From assembly GCA_044225555.1 (NCBI GenBank), contig JBGAIM010000001.1, forward strand, positions 124,001-188,000: DNA of 64,000 bases, written 5' to 3'. The translations under genes were made by a program, and so were the position numbers. Within the stretch, counting starts at the first letter, position 1; the number at the start of each line of letters is the position of its first letter. Of the stretch, positions 34,418 through 42,510 are shown piece by piece. The DNA is from JADLHS01 sp044225555 (GTDB lineage Bacteria; Verrucomicrobiota; Verrucomicrobiia; Limisphaerales; JADLHS01). The notes beneath the pieces are model-generated. The model did not search any database. It had not been told where the DNA came from and saw nothing but the letters and a program-made list of their open reading frames with translations.

Positions 34418-35880
34418 AGATATTGGCTACAAGATCGACGGACCGTTCCTGGTCTGAAGTGTCAAAGGAAAGTGGCACGGTTGCGCTTGGCGAGATGGCG
34501 GAAAGCCGCGTGGCTCAGGACGGGCCACCGAGCCGAGGAGAATTCACCTACATTGACATTAGCAGCATCGACCGCGAGACGAAGCGAATCGTTGAGCCGA
34601 AGGTTTTGCCCGTCGCGAAAGCGCCAAGCCGAGCAAAGCAGCTCTTGAAAGCTGGCGACGTGGTTGTATCCATGACGCGACCAAACCTAAATGCTGTCGC
34701 GCTTGTTCCTCCTGACCTTGACGGCGCAGTCGGTTCGACTGGCTTTCACGTGTTGCGCGCGAAGGATGCCGAACCGGGATTTCTGTTCTACGCAGTCCAG
34801 ACGGCCAGCTTCATTGACGCGATGTGCCTGAAGGTTCAGGGGGCGCTTTATCCAGCGGTGCGTCCAAAGGACATTTCTTCTTTCTGCATTCATCCTTTTT
34901 CATTGAAGGAGCAGCGGCGGATTGTGGCGGAGATTGAGAAGCAATTCACGCGGCTGGAGGCGGGGGTGGCGGCGTTGCGGCGGGTACAGGCCAACCTCAA
35001 ACGCTACCGCGCCGCCGTCCTCAAAGCCGCCTGCGAAGGCCAACTCGTCCCCACCGAAGCCGAGTTAACCGCAAAGAACGCAAAGAGCACCAAGGCGAAA
35101 ACCAATTCTGTCTCTGCGTCCTCTGCGCTCTCTGCGGTTAAAAATCCGGGCTACGAAACGGGCGCGGAACTCCTGACCCGCATCCTCGCCGAGCGCCGGA
35201 AGAACTATACCGGTCGCGGCAAATACAAAGAACCCGCCGCCCCCGACACCGCCAACCTCCCGCCCCTTCCCGAAGGCTGGACGTGGGCGACAGTAGAGAC
35301 GTTCGGCTTCGTGACAAAGCTTGCAGGGTTCGAATACACAAAGTTCGTGGAATATGACCCCGCCGGCGACTTGGCGGTCATCAAGGCAGAGAACGCTGGC
35401 CGAAGTGGATTCAAACGCACAGACTTCTCGCGAGTGAAGAGCAGCACTGTCGCAAATCTCACACGCTCTCAGCTCCAGCCCGGCGACTTGTTGATGGTGT
35501 TCGTTGGCGCTGGGACAGGCAATGTCGCTCGAGTTCCCGACGACCAACCATATTTTCTCGGCCCGAATATCGGAATGATCCGCATCCAATCGCGCGCCGT
35601 TTCGCCAGCTTACGTCGAACTATTCTTGCGCTCGCCGGTTGGCAACTCATTGGCGTTGGGATTTGTCAAAGCAGTGGCGCAACCATCCCTTTCGATGGGG
35701 ACAATCCGAATGATTCCAGTCGCACTTCCCCCGCTGGCAGAGCAAACGCAGATAGTGGCGGAAGTGGAGCGGCGGTTGAGCGTGGTGGAGGAGTTGGAGT
35801 CGGTGGTGTCGGCCAACCTCCAGCGCGCCACCCGCCTCCGCCAGTCCATCCTCCAAAAAGCATTTACAGGACAATTATGA
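34414..35880 (+). CDS. hsdS: Type I restriction-modification specificity subunit S
   Basis: DNA-recognition subunit of 488 residues with the classic two-fold layout. A first target-recognition domain runs to residue ~165, then a conserved helix (EQRRIVAEIEKQFTRLEAGV with LKAACEGQLVPTEAE). A second recognition domain (~300-440) follows, then a second helix (EQTQIVAEVERRL with ILQKAFTGQL). Residues ~218-243 (TAKNAKSTKAKTNSVSASSA) are a low-complexity insertion from an intergenic repeat. It uses a GTG start overlapping the preceding stop, and its TGA overlaps the next ATG. The recognition sequence cannot be predicted. Confidence 0.9.
   Translation: MKILATRSTDRSWSEVSKESGTVALGEMAESRVAQDGPPSRGEFTYIDISSIDRETKRIVEPKVLPVAKAPSRAKQLLKAGDVVVSMTRPNLNAVALVPPDLDGAVGSTGFHVLRAKDAEPGFLFYAVQTASFIDAMCLKVQGALYPAVRPKDISSFCIHPFSLKEQRRIVAEIEKQFTRLEAGVAALRRVQANLKRYRAAVLKAACEGQLVPTEAELTAKNAKSTKAKTNSVSASSALSAVKNPGYETGAELLTRILAERRKNYTGRGKYKEPAAPDTANLPPLPEGWTWATVETFGFVTKLAGFEYTKFVEYDPAGDLAVIKAENAGRSGFKRTDFSRVKSSTVANLTRSQLQPGDLLMVFVGAGTGNVARVPDDQPYFLGPNIGMIRIQSRAVSPAYVELFLRSPVGNSLALGFVKAVAQPSLSMGTIRMIPVALPPLAEQTQIVAEVERRLSVVEELESVVSANLQRATRLRQSILQKAFTGQL
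35065..35141. repeat. Inverted-ended repeat inserted in frame in hsdS
   Basis: A 77-bp segment bounded by TTAACCGCAAAGAACGCAAA and the near-complement ending GCGCTCTCTGCGGTTAA. The 'ccgcaaagaacgcaaagag' type is a repeat I know from intergenic regions of many environmental bacteria. It sits between the central conserved region and the second recognition domain, where linker length tolerates change. The hsdS frame is kept. Confidence 0.65.
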
Positions 35881-38684
35881 GTAACAGAGGTGCAGAGTTC
35901 AGAAAAACCGATCTTCAAATTCACTCACCACGAGACAACGGGTGGGCGGGTTCGCGGCCAGAGGCTTCATTGGGTGCGGCGGCTACGCCGGAACAAATTG
36001 CCTTAGCTCGCGAAGGATATTGTCGCGCATTCATCGCGAAATGTGTCGCTGAGGGTCTTCGCGCTATTGCGGTGACAGACCATCATGAAGGCGTCTATTG
36101 CTATAAAATCATCGAAACAAAGCAGAAGATGGTCGCCGAGGGTAATGCGGTAGACCTTTGGATATTTCCGGGCATGGAACTCACGTGTCGTGATTCTTGC
36201 CAGGCGATCATCTTGTTCGATGCTGAACTCCCCCAAGCATTATTCGAGAAGGTCCGGATGAAATTGGGTTTGCCAGCGGATGTAGCTCCAAATGCACCAA
36301 AAGGAATTCAGGTCGAGTTGCTTGACCAAAACATTGAAGATTTGCAGACCATTCTCGGTGAAGATAACGAGTTGACTGACCGTTTTATTCTCCTGCCACA
36401 TGTGAAGCCGGGAGGCCATAAAACCGTTTTGAGGAAAGGCTTCCACAAGCGCTTTCGTGACATGCCCTATGTCGGTGGCTACATGGACCAGTGCTATCCT
36501 CACGAACTAGAGCCAGCGGATAAACGAATTCTGGACGGCGAGATCCCAGCATGGTCATCAGAGAAGCGCGGAGTAATTTCATGCTCAGACGCCCGGCACG
36601 AGGACTTTAGGTTAATCGGAAAACATGCGACTTGGGTCAAGCTGGCTTCCCCAACTGCGGAGTCTTTACGGCAGGCGATGCTCGCGCCGGATTCCAGAAT
36701 TCGTTACGAAGAACCCAAGCTTCCTAGTGCGGTCATCGCCTCAGTCACTGTCAAAGGCTCGAAATACCTCAAAGACGGGACTTACAATTTTAACCAGCAG
36801 ATGAACTCGGTCATCGGCGGAAGAGGGGCAGGAAAATCGACGCTCTTGGAATATGTCCGATTTGCTCTTGGATGCTCTGCGATTGATGGAATGTCGGGGC
36901 AAGGCAGAACATCTGAACGTCTCCAAGAGTTGCTTCTTTCGACGCTCGATCAAACGACGGGAACAATTTCACTCAATGTTTTACTGAATGGCGCGCCCGT
37001 TGTTGTTACTCGCGAAATGGCGAAGCGCTCCGTAATCAAAGTGGATGCCGCTGGTTCATCGACGTCGAGTTCAGTCGAGGAGGTGCGACGATTGATTCCG
37101 ACTCAACAATACCGGCAGGGCGAATTGTCTGAACTCGCGCGCGAAGATGCTGCGAATCGCCTGCTTCAGTTGGTAACTGGCCAGGCGGCCAGTCAAATTG
37201 CGGAAATCGAAGCCAAGCTGAAAAAGAACAGCCAGTCATTATCTGAATCCCTCGCTAAGGCAGTGCGCTTGTCGGCTGCTAAACTCGCCCGCTCCCATGC
37301 TGAAACCCAAGCGAAGCTCTTGAAAGCTCAGGTCGAGAACCTGCAGAAGCAGCTCACCACGGGCAATCAACCAGCTACGCCAGCTATCACTGACCATGAC
37401 AAATATCTTCAACAGCAGGTTGCAATCGAAAACACAACCGAACGCTTAAAAGTAATGCGCGAGCAGCTGGCTGGTTCTCTGGATGAGTTTGCTGCTGAAA
37501 TGCGTGGTTTGGCGACAGCACAGCCGCTGATTCCAGGTATCGCGAAATTAACTCAGGCGTTTGAGGCTTTCCGCAATGCCGTAAAAATTGAACCAGATTC
37601 TAAAGGCGAACTCATTCAGCACCGTGATCGGTTGGTAACGTGGTTCGACACTATGATTTCGTCGCTTGAAGCCGCGGCGATTGAATGGAAGCCGACACTC
37701 GACAAGCATCAGGCGGATTACGATGAGCAGAAAAAGGCGTTACAAGGAAAACAATCAGTTCTGGATTCGATTGAGAGCCTGAATGTCCAGTTGCGGACCG
37801 CATCTCAGCAATTAGATGCCGCAACCATCGAGGAAACCACGCTCCGCGATGCCGACAAGCAACTCGATGAACTGCGCAAAGAGCGCGTGATTCGCCAAAC
37901 AGAACTGCACGATCTGGTTGGCAAGCAGGTAGCCACAATCAAGGAAGCGTCATCTAACCTCGCCCGTGGTCAACTGTCTCCAACACCAGATTTTACTGAA
38001 GCGCATGAGGCGGTCAGAAAGGTTTTAGAGCTACCATCACTCCGCGAGGCACGGATTGATACGCTTGTGACCAGCATCCTGAAAGCTCCAGACATCGCCG
38101 CTCAGTGGAAAGCTTTGCAGGATGAAATGATTGCTCTGGTGAAGTGGAAGGAAGGCGCACCAACTGAAAAGGGCGTGCCACCGGTAACACCAATTTTACA
38201 CGCGGCACTTGAGGATGGTTTCATGGATAAACTTCGTGAGCGGATTAGTGCAGACCGTGTTGCAAACGCGCTTCAGGCGATTCTTCGCCCTCGTGTGGAA
38301 ATCTTTCAGCTCCGTGATGGTGCAGAAATCGAATTTAGGAAGGCATCGCAAGGCGAGCAGGCTGCAACGCTTTTGAACATTCTGATGAATCAATCGAATG
38401 GCCCGCTGATCATCGACCAGCCTGAAGAGGATCTCGATAACCGAATCATCAATGACATCATCCGAACGATTCGGAAAACGAAAGCTGAGCGGCAATTGAT
38501 ATTGGCGACTCACAACGCGAACATCGCCGTCAATGGTGACTCCGAGAACGTAATCGAGATGGTTCTCGGCGAGCGCAAAGCATTCGGGGCTATTGACGAG
38601 CCAGATGTTCGTGACGCCATCACAAAGACGATGGAAGGCGGCAAGGATGCGTTTGAGTTGCGGCGCAAGAAATACAACTTTTAG
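35877..38684 (+). CDS. TrlF-type PHP-domain/AAA ATPase in the restriction operon
   Basis: Protein of 935 residues. The N-terminal ~270 residues look like a PHP-type metal-dependent hydrolase (TDLQIHSPRDNGW, AVTDHHEG, FPGMELTC, SCSDARHED). From ~300 an SMC/ABC-like ATPase begins with Walker A GGRGAGKST near residue 313. A long coiled-coil middle (~430-700) follows, then the signature ASQGEQAATLLN and Walker B PLIIDQPEEDLDN near 843. This matches TrlF family ATPases, often found beside restriction-modification genes and suspected in defence or DNA repair. It lies between hsdS and hsdM with an ATGA overlap to hsdS. Confidence 0.82.
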   Translation: MSNRGAEFRKTDLQIHSPRDNGWAGSRPEASLGAAATPEQIALAREGYCRAFIAKCVAEGLRAIAVTDHHEGVYCYKIIETKQKMVAEGNAVDLWIFPGMELTCRDSCQAIILFDAELPQALFEKVRMKLGLPADVAPNAPKGIQVELLDQNIEDLQTILGEDNELTDRFILLPHVKPGGHKTVLRKGFHKRFRDMPYVGGYMDQCYPHELEPADKRILDGEIPAWSSEKRGVISCSDARHEDFRLIGKHATWVKLASPTAESLRQAMLAPDSRIRYEEPKLPSAVIASVTVKGSKYLKDGTYNFNQQMNSVIGGRGAGKSTLLEYVRFALGCSAIDGMSGQGRTSERLQELLLSTLDQTTGTISLNVLLNGAPVVVTREMAKRSVIKVDAAGSSTSSSVEEVRRLIPTQQYRQGELSELAREDAANRLLQLVTGQAASQIAEIEAKLKKNSQSLSESLAKAVRLSAAKLARSHAETQAKLLKAQVENLQKQLTTGNQPATPAITDHDKYLQQQVAIENTTERLKVMREQLAGSLDEFAAEMRGLATAQPLIPGIAKLTQAFEAFRNAVKIEPDSKGELIQHRDRLVTWFDTMISSLEAAAIEWKPTLDKHQADYDEQKKALQGKQSVLDSIESLNVQLRTASQQLDAATIEETTLRDADKQLDELRKERVIRQTELHDLVGKQVATIKEASSNLARGQLSPTPDFTEAHEAVRKVLELPSLREARIDTLVTSILKAPDIAAQWKALQDEMIALVKWKEGAPTEKGVPPVTPILHAALEDGFMDKLRERISADRVANALQAILRPRVEIFQLRDGAEIEFRKASQGEQAATLLNILMNQSNGPLIIDQPEEDLDNRIINDIIRTIRKTKAERQLILATHNANIAVNGDSENVIEMVLGERKAFGAIDEPDVRDAITKTMEGGKDAFELRRKKYNF

Positions 38685-38690
38685 AAATCA

Positions 38691-40151
38691 ATGAGCAACC
38701 CCACCGCCCTCGTCCAAAAGCTTTGGAACTATTGCAACATACTCCGCGATGACGGTTTGTCCTACGGTGATTATGTCGAGCAGTTGACGTTTCTGCTCTT
38801 CCTCAAGATGGCGGATGAGCAGTCGCGGTCGCCGTTCAACAAGCCGTCGGCCGTGCCCAAGGAGTTCGCCTGGCCCAGCCTGCTGGCGCGCGATGGCGAC
38901 GAGCTGGAGACGCATTACCGGCATGTGCTCGAATCGCTCGGCAAACAGAAGGGCATGCTGGGCGTCATCTTCCGCAAGGCGCAGAACAAGATCCAAGACC
39001 CGGCCAAGCTCCGCCGGCTCATCGTGGACCTGATTGACAAGGAGCAGTGGTCGAGCCTGTCCGCCGACGTGAAGGGCGACGCTTACGAGGGGTTGCTGCA
39101 AAAGAACGCCGAGGACGTGAAAGGTGGCGCGGGCCAATACTTCACACCGCGCCCGCTCATCGCCGCGATGGTGGATGCGGTGTCACCGCAGCCTGGCCAA
39201 TCGATTTGTGATCCGTCCTGCGGCACGGGTGGTTTCATGCTGGCGGCGCATGATCATCTGGTGAAGCACCATTCGCTGGATCGCGCCCAGAAGAAGAAGC
39301 TGCGCGACGGCACGTTCTTCGGCATCGAGCTGGTGGACAGCGTCACGCGGTTGTGCGCGATGAATCTCCTTCTGCACGGAATTGGCGGTGACTCCGAGTC
39401 GGAGTTGCCGGTGGTGACGAAGGATGCATTGGCCGGGAAGCATGGCGAGTATGACATCGTGCTGGCCAATCCGCCGTTCGGTAAAAAGAGCAGCGTGACC
39501 ATCGTGAACGAGGCGGGCGAGCAGTCGAAGGAATCGCTCATCATCAATCGCGACGATTTCTGGGCGAGCACAAGCAACAAGCAGCTTAATTTTCTCCAGC
39601 ACATCTTCACCATCCTCAAGCAGCACGGGCGCGCGGCGGTGGTGTTGCCGGACAACGTGCTGTTCGAGGGCGGCGCGGGCGAGACCATCCGGCGCGAATT
39701 GCTTAAGCAGGCGGACGTGCATACGCTCCTGCGCCTGCCGACGGGCATCTTCTACGCGCAAGGCGTGAAGGCGAATGTGCTGTTCTTCGACCGCAAGCCC
39801 GCGCAGGAAAAGCCGTGGACGGAGAAGCTCTGGATTTACGACCTGCGCACAAACAAACATTTCACACTCAAGGAAAGCACCCTCAAACGCACCGACCTCG
39901 ACGACTTCGTCGCCTGCTACAATCCGAGGAATCGCCACAAGCGCACCGAGAGTGAGCGGTTCAGGAGCTTCACCTACGACGAATTGCTCAAGCGCGACAA
40001 GGTGAACCTAGACATCTTCTGGTTGAAGGATGAGGCATTGGAAGATTCCGCGAACCTGCCCGCACCAGAAATCATCGCCCAGGAAATCAGCGATGATCTG
40101 GAGGCGGCGTTGGAACAGTTCGCCACCATCGCGGAGGATTTGAAGGTTTGA
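38691..40151 (+). CDS. hsdM: Type I restriction-modification methyltransferase subunit M
   Basis: N6-adenine DNA methyltransferase of 486 residues. The N-terminal HsdM helical domain (VQKLWNYCNILRDDGLSYGD) is followed by the methyltransferase core with motif I DPSCGTGGFMLAAHDHL near residue 173 and motif IV NPPFGKK near residue 260. Both key motifs are intact, so it should modify the site read by HsdS. It starts 6 bp after the PHP/ATPase gene. The order R-x-S-x-M differs from the usual M-S-R. hsdM is placed near the end, where late expression would be risky unless a separate promoter exists. Confidence 0.93.
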   Translation: MSNPTALVQKLWNYCNILRDDGLSYGDYVEQLTFLLFLKMADEQSRSPFNKPSAVPKEFAWPSLLARDGDELETHYRHVLESLGKQKGMLGVIFRKAQNKIQDPAKLRRLIVDLIDKEQWSSLSADVKGDAYEGLLQKNAEDVKGGAGQYFTPRPLIAAMVDAVSPQPGQSICDPSCGTGGFMLAAHDHLVKHHSLDRAQKKKLRDGTFFGIELVDSVTRLCAMNLLLHGIGGDSESELPVVTKDALAGKHGEYDIVLANPPFGKKSSVTIVNEAGEQSKESLIINRDDFWASTSNKQLNFLQHIFTILKQHGRAAVVLPDNVLFEGGAGETIRRELLKQADVHTLLRLPTGIFYAQGVKANVLFFDRKPAQEKPWTEKLWIYDLRTNKHFTLKESTLKRTDLDDFVACYNPRNRHKRTESERFRSFTYDELLKRDKVNLDIFWLKDEALEDSANLPAPEIIAQEISDDLEAALEQFATIAEDLKV

Positions 40152-40154
40152 CCA

Positions 40155-41357
40155 ATGACTTCGGCGGAACTCAGCCAGTGGCTCGCGGAACTTCACGGTG
40201 AAGTCCAGCAAACCAATCCGCAGTTCCCAAATAATTTAGTCGCCGGCTGGCCCATTCCGTTTTTTGGTGACGTGATTAACGCGCGAGTCCTAACCGTTGG
40301 GGTCAATCCGTCTGACCATGAGTTCAACGTGAACCGCCGATGGCATGAAGTTAGGTCAGTCAGTCAATGGCGGAGTCGATTGGACAGGTACTTCCAAAAC
40401 ACCGAGGTGCCGCCGTGGATCTGGTTTGAAACCTGGGCAATTTGTCTCAAACTGATTGACCTTGGTTACGCGCCCAGCGAAGCGGCCCATATTGATATTT
40501 CACCCCGGCCGACATCTCCGATGCTGTCGCCCGGGACGGACAAGGCCGAATTTCGCAGCATGGTGGACCATGATGTAAAATGGTTCTTCGACCTCTTGAA
40601 CCGGCTGCCGCAAGTCCAACTGCTGTTGGTCGCCGGCCCCATCCCGCGTGCAAATGGTACAAAGCAGCAACTGGCAGCGTTTATTCGTGAGCATGCCCGA
40701 GCGCACGGCGCCGAATGGATGGACGGCGAACCGCTCCCAAGGTTGGTTTTCGCAGCCCGCCCACAAGGAATCCCGGTTTTTGTGTGCCGGTTCGAACCAG
40801 AATTGGACGGCTTGCACTCAATGATTCACCAAGTCTATAAGAGCTTCCCCGTCCTCCGTGGTTTGGCTGGTCCGCCGCCGCACAGAACTCCCATTGTTCC
40901 TGCGCGGCTGGATTGGCCTTCCGCCACAGGCAGTTACTTGCTCGGCTTCGGGTCACTGGAATATTTTGTGACCGTCTATCTAAAGGATCATTTGCCCGCA
41001 GCTGAATTTGAAAAGGTAAAGGAATGGCATTTGAAGGATCGACTCGAACGCATCCGCCAACATCTGGCGGGTGAGCATCGCCCGCAGTTAGAGCAGGATC
41101 GATTTGCGGCTTTGGTAGAGCGCGTGATTCCGTTGCGCGAGCTCCGCAATCACATTGCACACGGTCAGATGCACGTGCGCATCCATCCCGAGACCGGCGA
41201 GCCCAAAGTCACGCTGCTTAAGGCCAAGGAAGTAGATTTTGGCGGCCAGCCGGAAATAAAGGAACTGGGGTTTGCCGAGCTTGAACGAGCGCTGACGGAG
41301 ATTGCCCAGGTTAATCGAGAGTTCGAGCGCTTTGCTGGATTCACAGATGAATCGTGA
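40155..41357 (+). CDS. Protein with UDG-superfamily-like and HEPN-like regions
   Basis: Protein of 400 residues starting 3 bp after hsdM. Residues ~28-230 resemble the uracil-DNA glycosylase superfamily: FFGDVINARVLTVGVNPSDHEF matches motif A ('VG-NPS--E'), and LLLVAGPIPRANGT sits where a later motif would fall, though the classical His motif is not clear. The C-terminal ~150 residues are helical and contain RELRNHIAHG, an R-x4-H pattern of HEPN ribonuclease domains. Both assignments come from motif reading only. If correct, it would be a nucleic-acid-acting accessory in the restriction operon. Confidence 0.45.
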   Translation: MTSAELSQWLAELHGEVQQTNPQFPNNLVAGWPIPFFGDVINARVLTVGVNPSDHEFNVNRRWHEVRSVSQWRSRLDRYFQNTEVPPWIWFETWAICLKLIDLGYAPSEAAHIDISPRPTSPMLSPGTDKAEFRSMVDHDVKWFFDLLNRLPQVQLLLVAGPIPRANGTKQQLAAFIREHARAHGAEWMDGEPLPRLVFAARPQGIPVFVCRFEPELDGLHSMIHQVYKSFPVLRGLAGPPPHRTPIVPARLDWPSATGSYLLGFGSLEYFVTVYLKDHLPAAEFEKVKEWHLKDRLERIRQHLAGEHRPQLEQDRFAALVERVIPLRELRNHIAHGQMHVRIHPETGEPKVTLLKAKEVDFGGQPEIKELGFAELERALTEIAQVNREFERFAGFTDES

Positions 41358-41530
41358 ATTTGGAATATCTGTTGCCAAAGTTGCCCCTGATCGCGGCCTG
41401 GATTGACCAGACGTTGGCAGCGCACGCCAAAGTTGCGCGTGCTGTGGCTGGCCTGGGTTTTCAGCGCTTATGCAAGCAGGCCAGCAAGCCCCGCAGTTAC
41501 GCGGGGGTTTGCCAGCTTGGGCTTTTGTAA
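41354..41530 (+). CDS. Small hypothetical protein ending the restriction operon
   Basis: A 58-codon gene with a GTG start overlapping the preceding stop by four bases (GTGA), the same coupling seen elsewhere in the operon. It begins MNLEYLLPKLPLIAAWID and contains a likely amphipathic helix. The last ~18 residues (KQASKPRSYAGVCQLGLL) lie over a GC-rich hairpin and may be frame-filling after truncation of a longer protein. No function can be assigned. Confidence 0.4.
   Translation: MNLEYLLPKLPLIAAWIDQTLAAHAKVARAVAGLGFQRLCKQASKPRSYAGVCQLGLL
41484..41512 (+). terminator. GC-rich hairpin at the end of the restriction operon
   Basis: GCAAGCCCCGC-agttac-GCGGGGGTTTGC forms a strong stem with a small bulge, followed within 15 bases by CTTTTG. 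It overlaps the last codons of the small ORF and lies between convergent genes, so it could terminate the operon. The U-run is short, so Rho-independent termination is uncertain. Confidence 0.4.
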
Positions 41531-41531
41531 A

Positions 41532-42176
41532 CTAGGAGGTGCGTTTTCGGTCGCGCTTGGTGCTTTCGGTCTTTGGAAGCTTGTCCTTCAGTTGAGTCTT
41601 GGCTCGTTCCTCGGCTGGACTACCGTCGACGGTTTGATTGTCCGCATAGTCTTCCATCAAAACAGCAAAATCTCCTGACTCGATGGCATACGCGATCTCG
41701 CCCACTACCAGTGCCGTTTTCTTAACATTGTCCCAAAACTTGTTGTCATGAACCTTGTTGAAGTGGCCATACGTAAAACGGACAAACTTGATGTTGTTTG
41801 ACTTATCTGCGCGCAGTTTCATCACCGATCGTTTGGTCTTCTTTTTCGGAGAGCCCAGCCCAGCGGCATTCAGGCCAGCCTCTTGACGAGTCACTGCAAT
41901 ACGATTGGTCGCCGCATCGAAAAGTTCGATCCGGCAGTAGAAGTGGTCACCATCAAGCTTTTTGCCATTCTCAAAGGTAGTGATGGCTGTAACTTTGCCG
42001 TCGTTCCCTAGGGAGAACCGAGTTGACGCATATTGGTGTTTCTCGAACCGGTGCTTAGGGGTCGTGGTAAATGGCGCCGATTCGACCTCCTTCCAAACGG
42101 CTTTTCCAAACGTGCTGAATTGTGATGCATGCAGGGCGAGGCTCGAAATAAGAAGGATCAGGGCGTGGTTTTTCAT
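41532..42176 (-). CDS. Exported hypothetical protein
   Basis: Protein of 214 residues with a signal peptide (MKNHALILLISSLALHAS). The body is soluble and charged: HQYASTRFSLGNDGKVTAITTFENGKKLDGDHFYCRIELFD-type strands suggest a beta-rich domain in the first half. A helical region follows and the tail is Lys/Arg-rich (KLPKTESTKRDRKRTS). No family is recognised. It converges on the restriction operon and lies divergent to the exported-protein block at 42.5 kb. No copy of the conserved promoter motif was seen in front of it. Confidence 0.55.
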   Translation of the reverse strand: MKNHALILLISSLALHASQFSTFGKAVWKEVESAPFTTTPKHRFEKHQYASTRFSLGNDGKVTAITTFENGKKLDGDHFYCRIELFDAATNRIAVTRQEAGLNAAGLGSPKKKTKRSVMKLRADKSNNIKFVRFTYGHFNKVHDNKFWDNVKKTALVVGEIAYAIESGDFAVLMEDYADNQTVDGSPAEERAKTQLKDKLPKTESTKRDRKRTS

Positions 42177-42510
42177 ATTTATGGGTTTTTATTTGTTTGC
42201 TCTGGACGCGGTATGGACGCATCCCACCGATCAGAGCGAGATTTGGGGTCGAATCGGATCACAATAAATCACTTTCTCCGACAGGCTGATTTGCAAGCCC
42301 AGTTCACCTGCTGATTCCAACAGCGTTGCAGCGGGAGTAACTGAGAAGTAACTCCCCGCTAACCATTTCGGTCGCCAGAGCGACCCGTGAGCACTCGCTC
42401 GTCAGTATCCGCCAACCGGATAGTTCTACCCACGGGGATGGCCGGCAGGCGCCGCGCCAAGCATTGTAACCTTCCACGAACTTCAATGTGGGATTGAGGT
42501 GAAGACGATT
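42177..42510. other. Intergenic region between divergent exported-protein genes
   Basis: About 330 bp with no gene. The right end holds the conserved promoter-like element for the gene at 42,511, and GAGGTG at about 42,496 could be its Shine-Dalgarno sequence. Nothing else was recognised. Confidence 0.5.
42465..42495 (+). promoter_or_regulatory. Putative ECF-type promoter (TGTAACCTT-N16-GGGATT)
   Basis: TGTAACCTT at 42,465-42,473, then 16 bases and GGGATT at 42,490-42,495. The first box and the 16-base spacing match the sites upstream of all three kinases; the second box is a weaker match to GTGAAT. The predicted start point would lie just before the ribosome site of the outer-membrane-like gene at 42,511. 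Confidence 0.5.
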
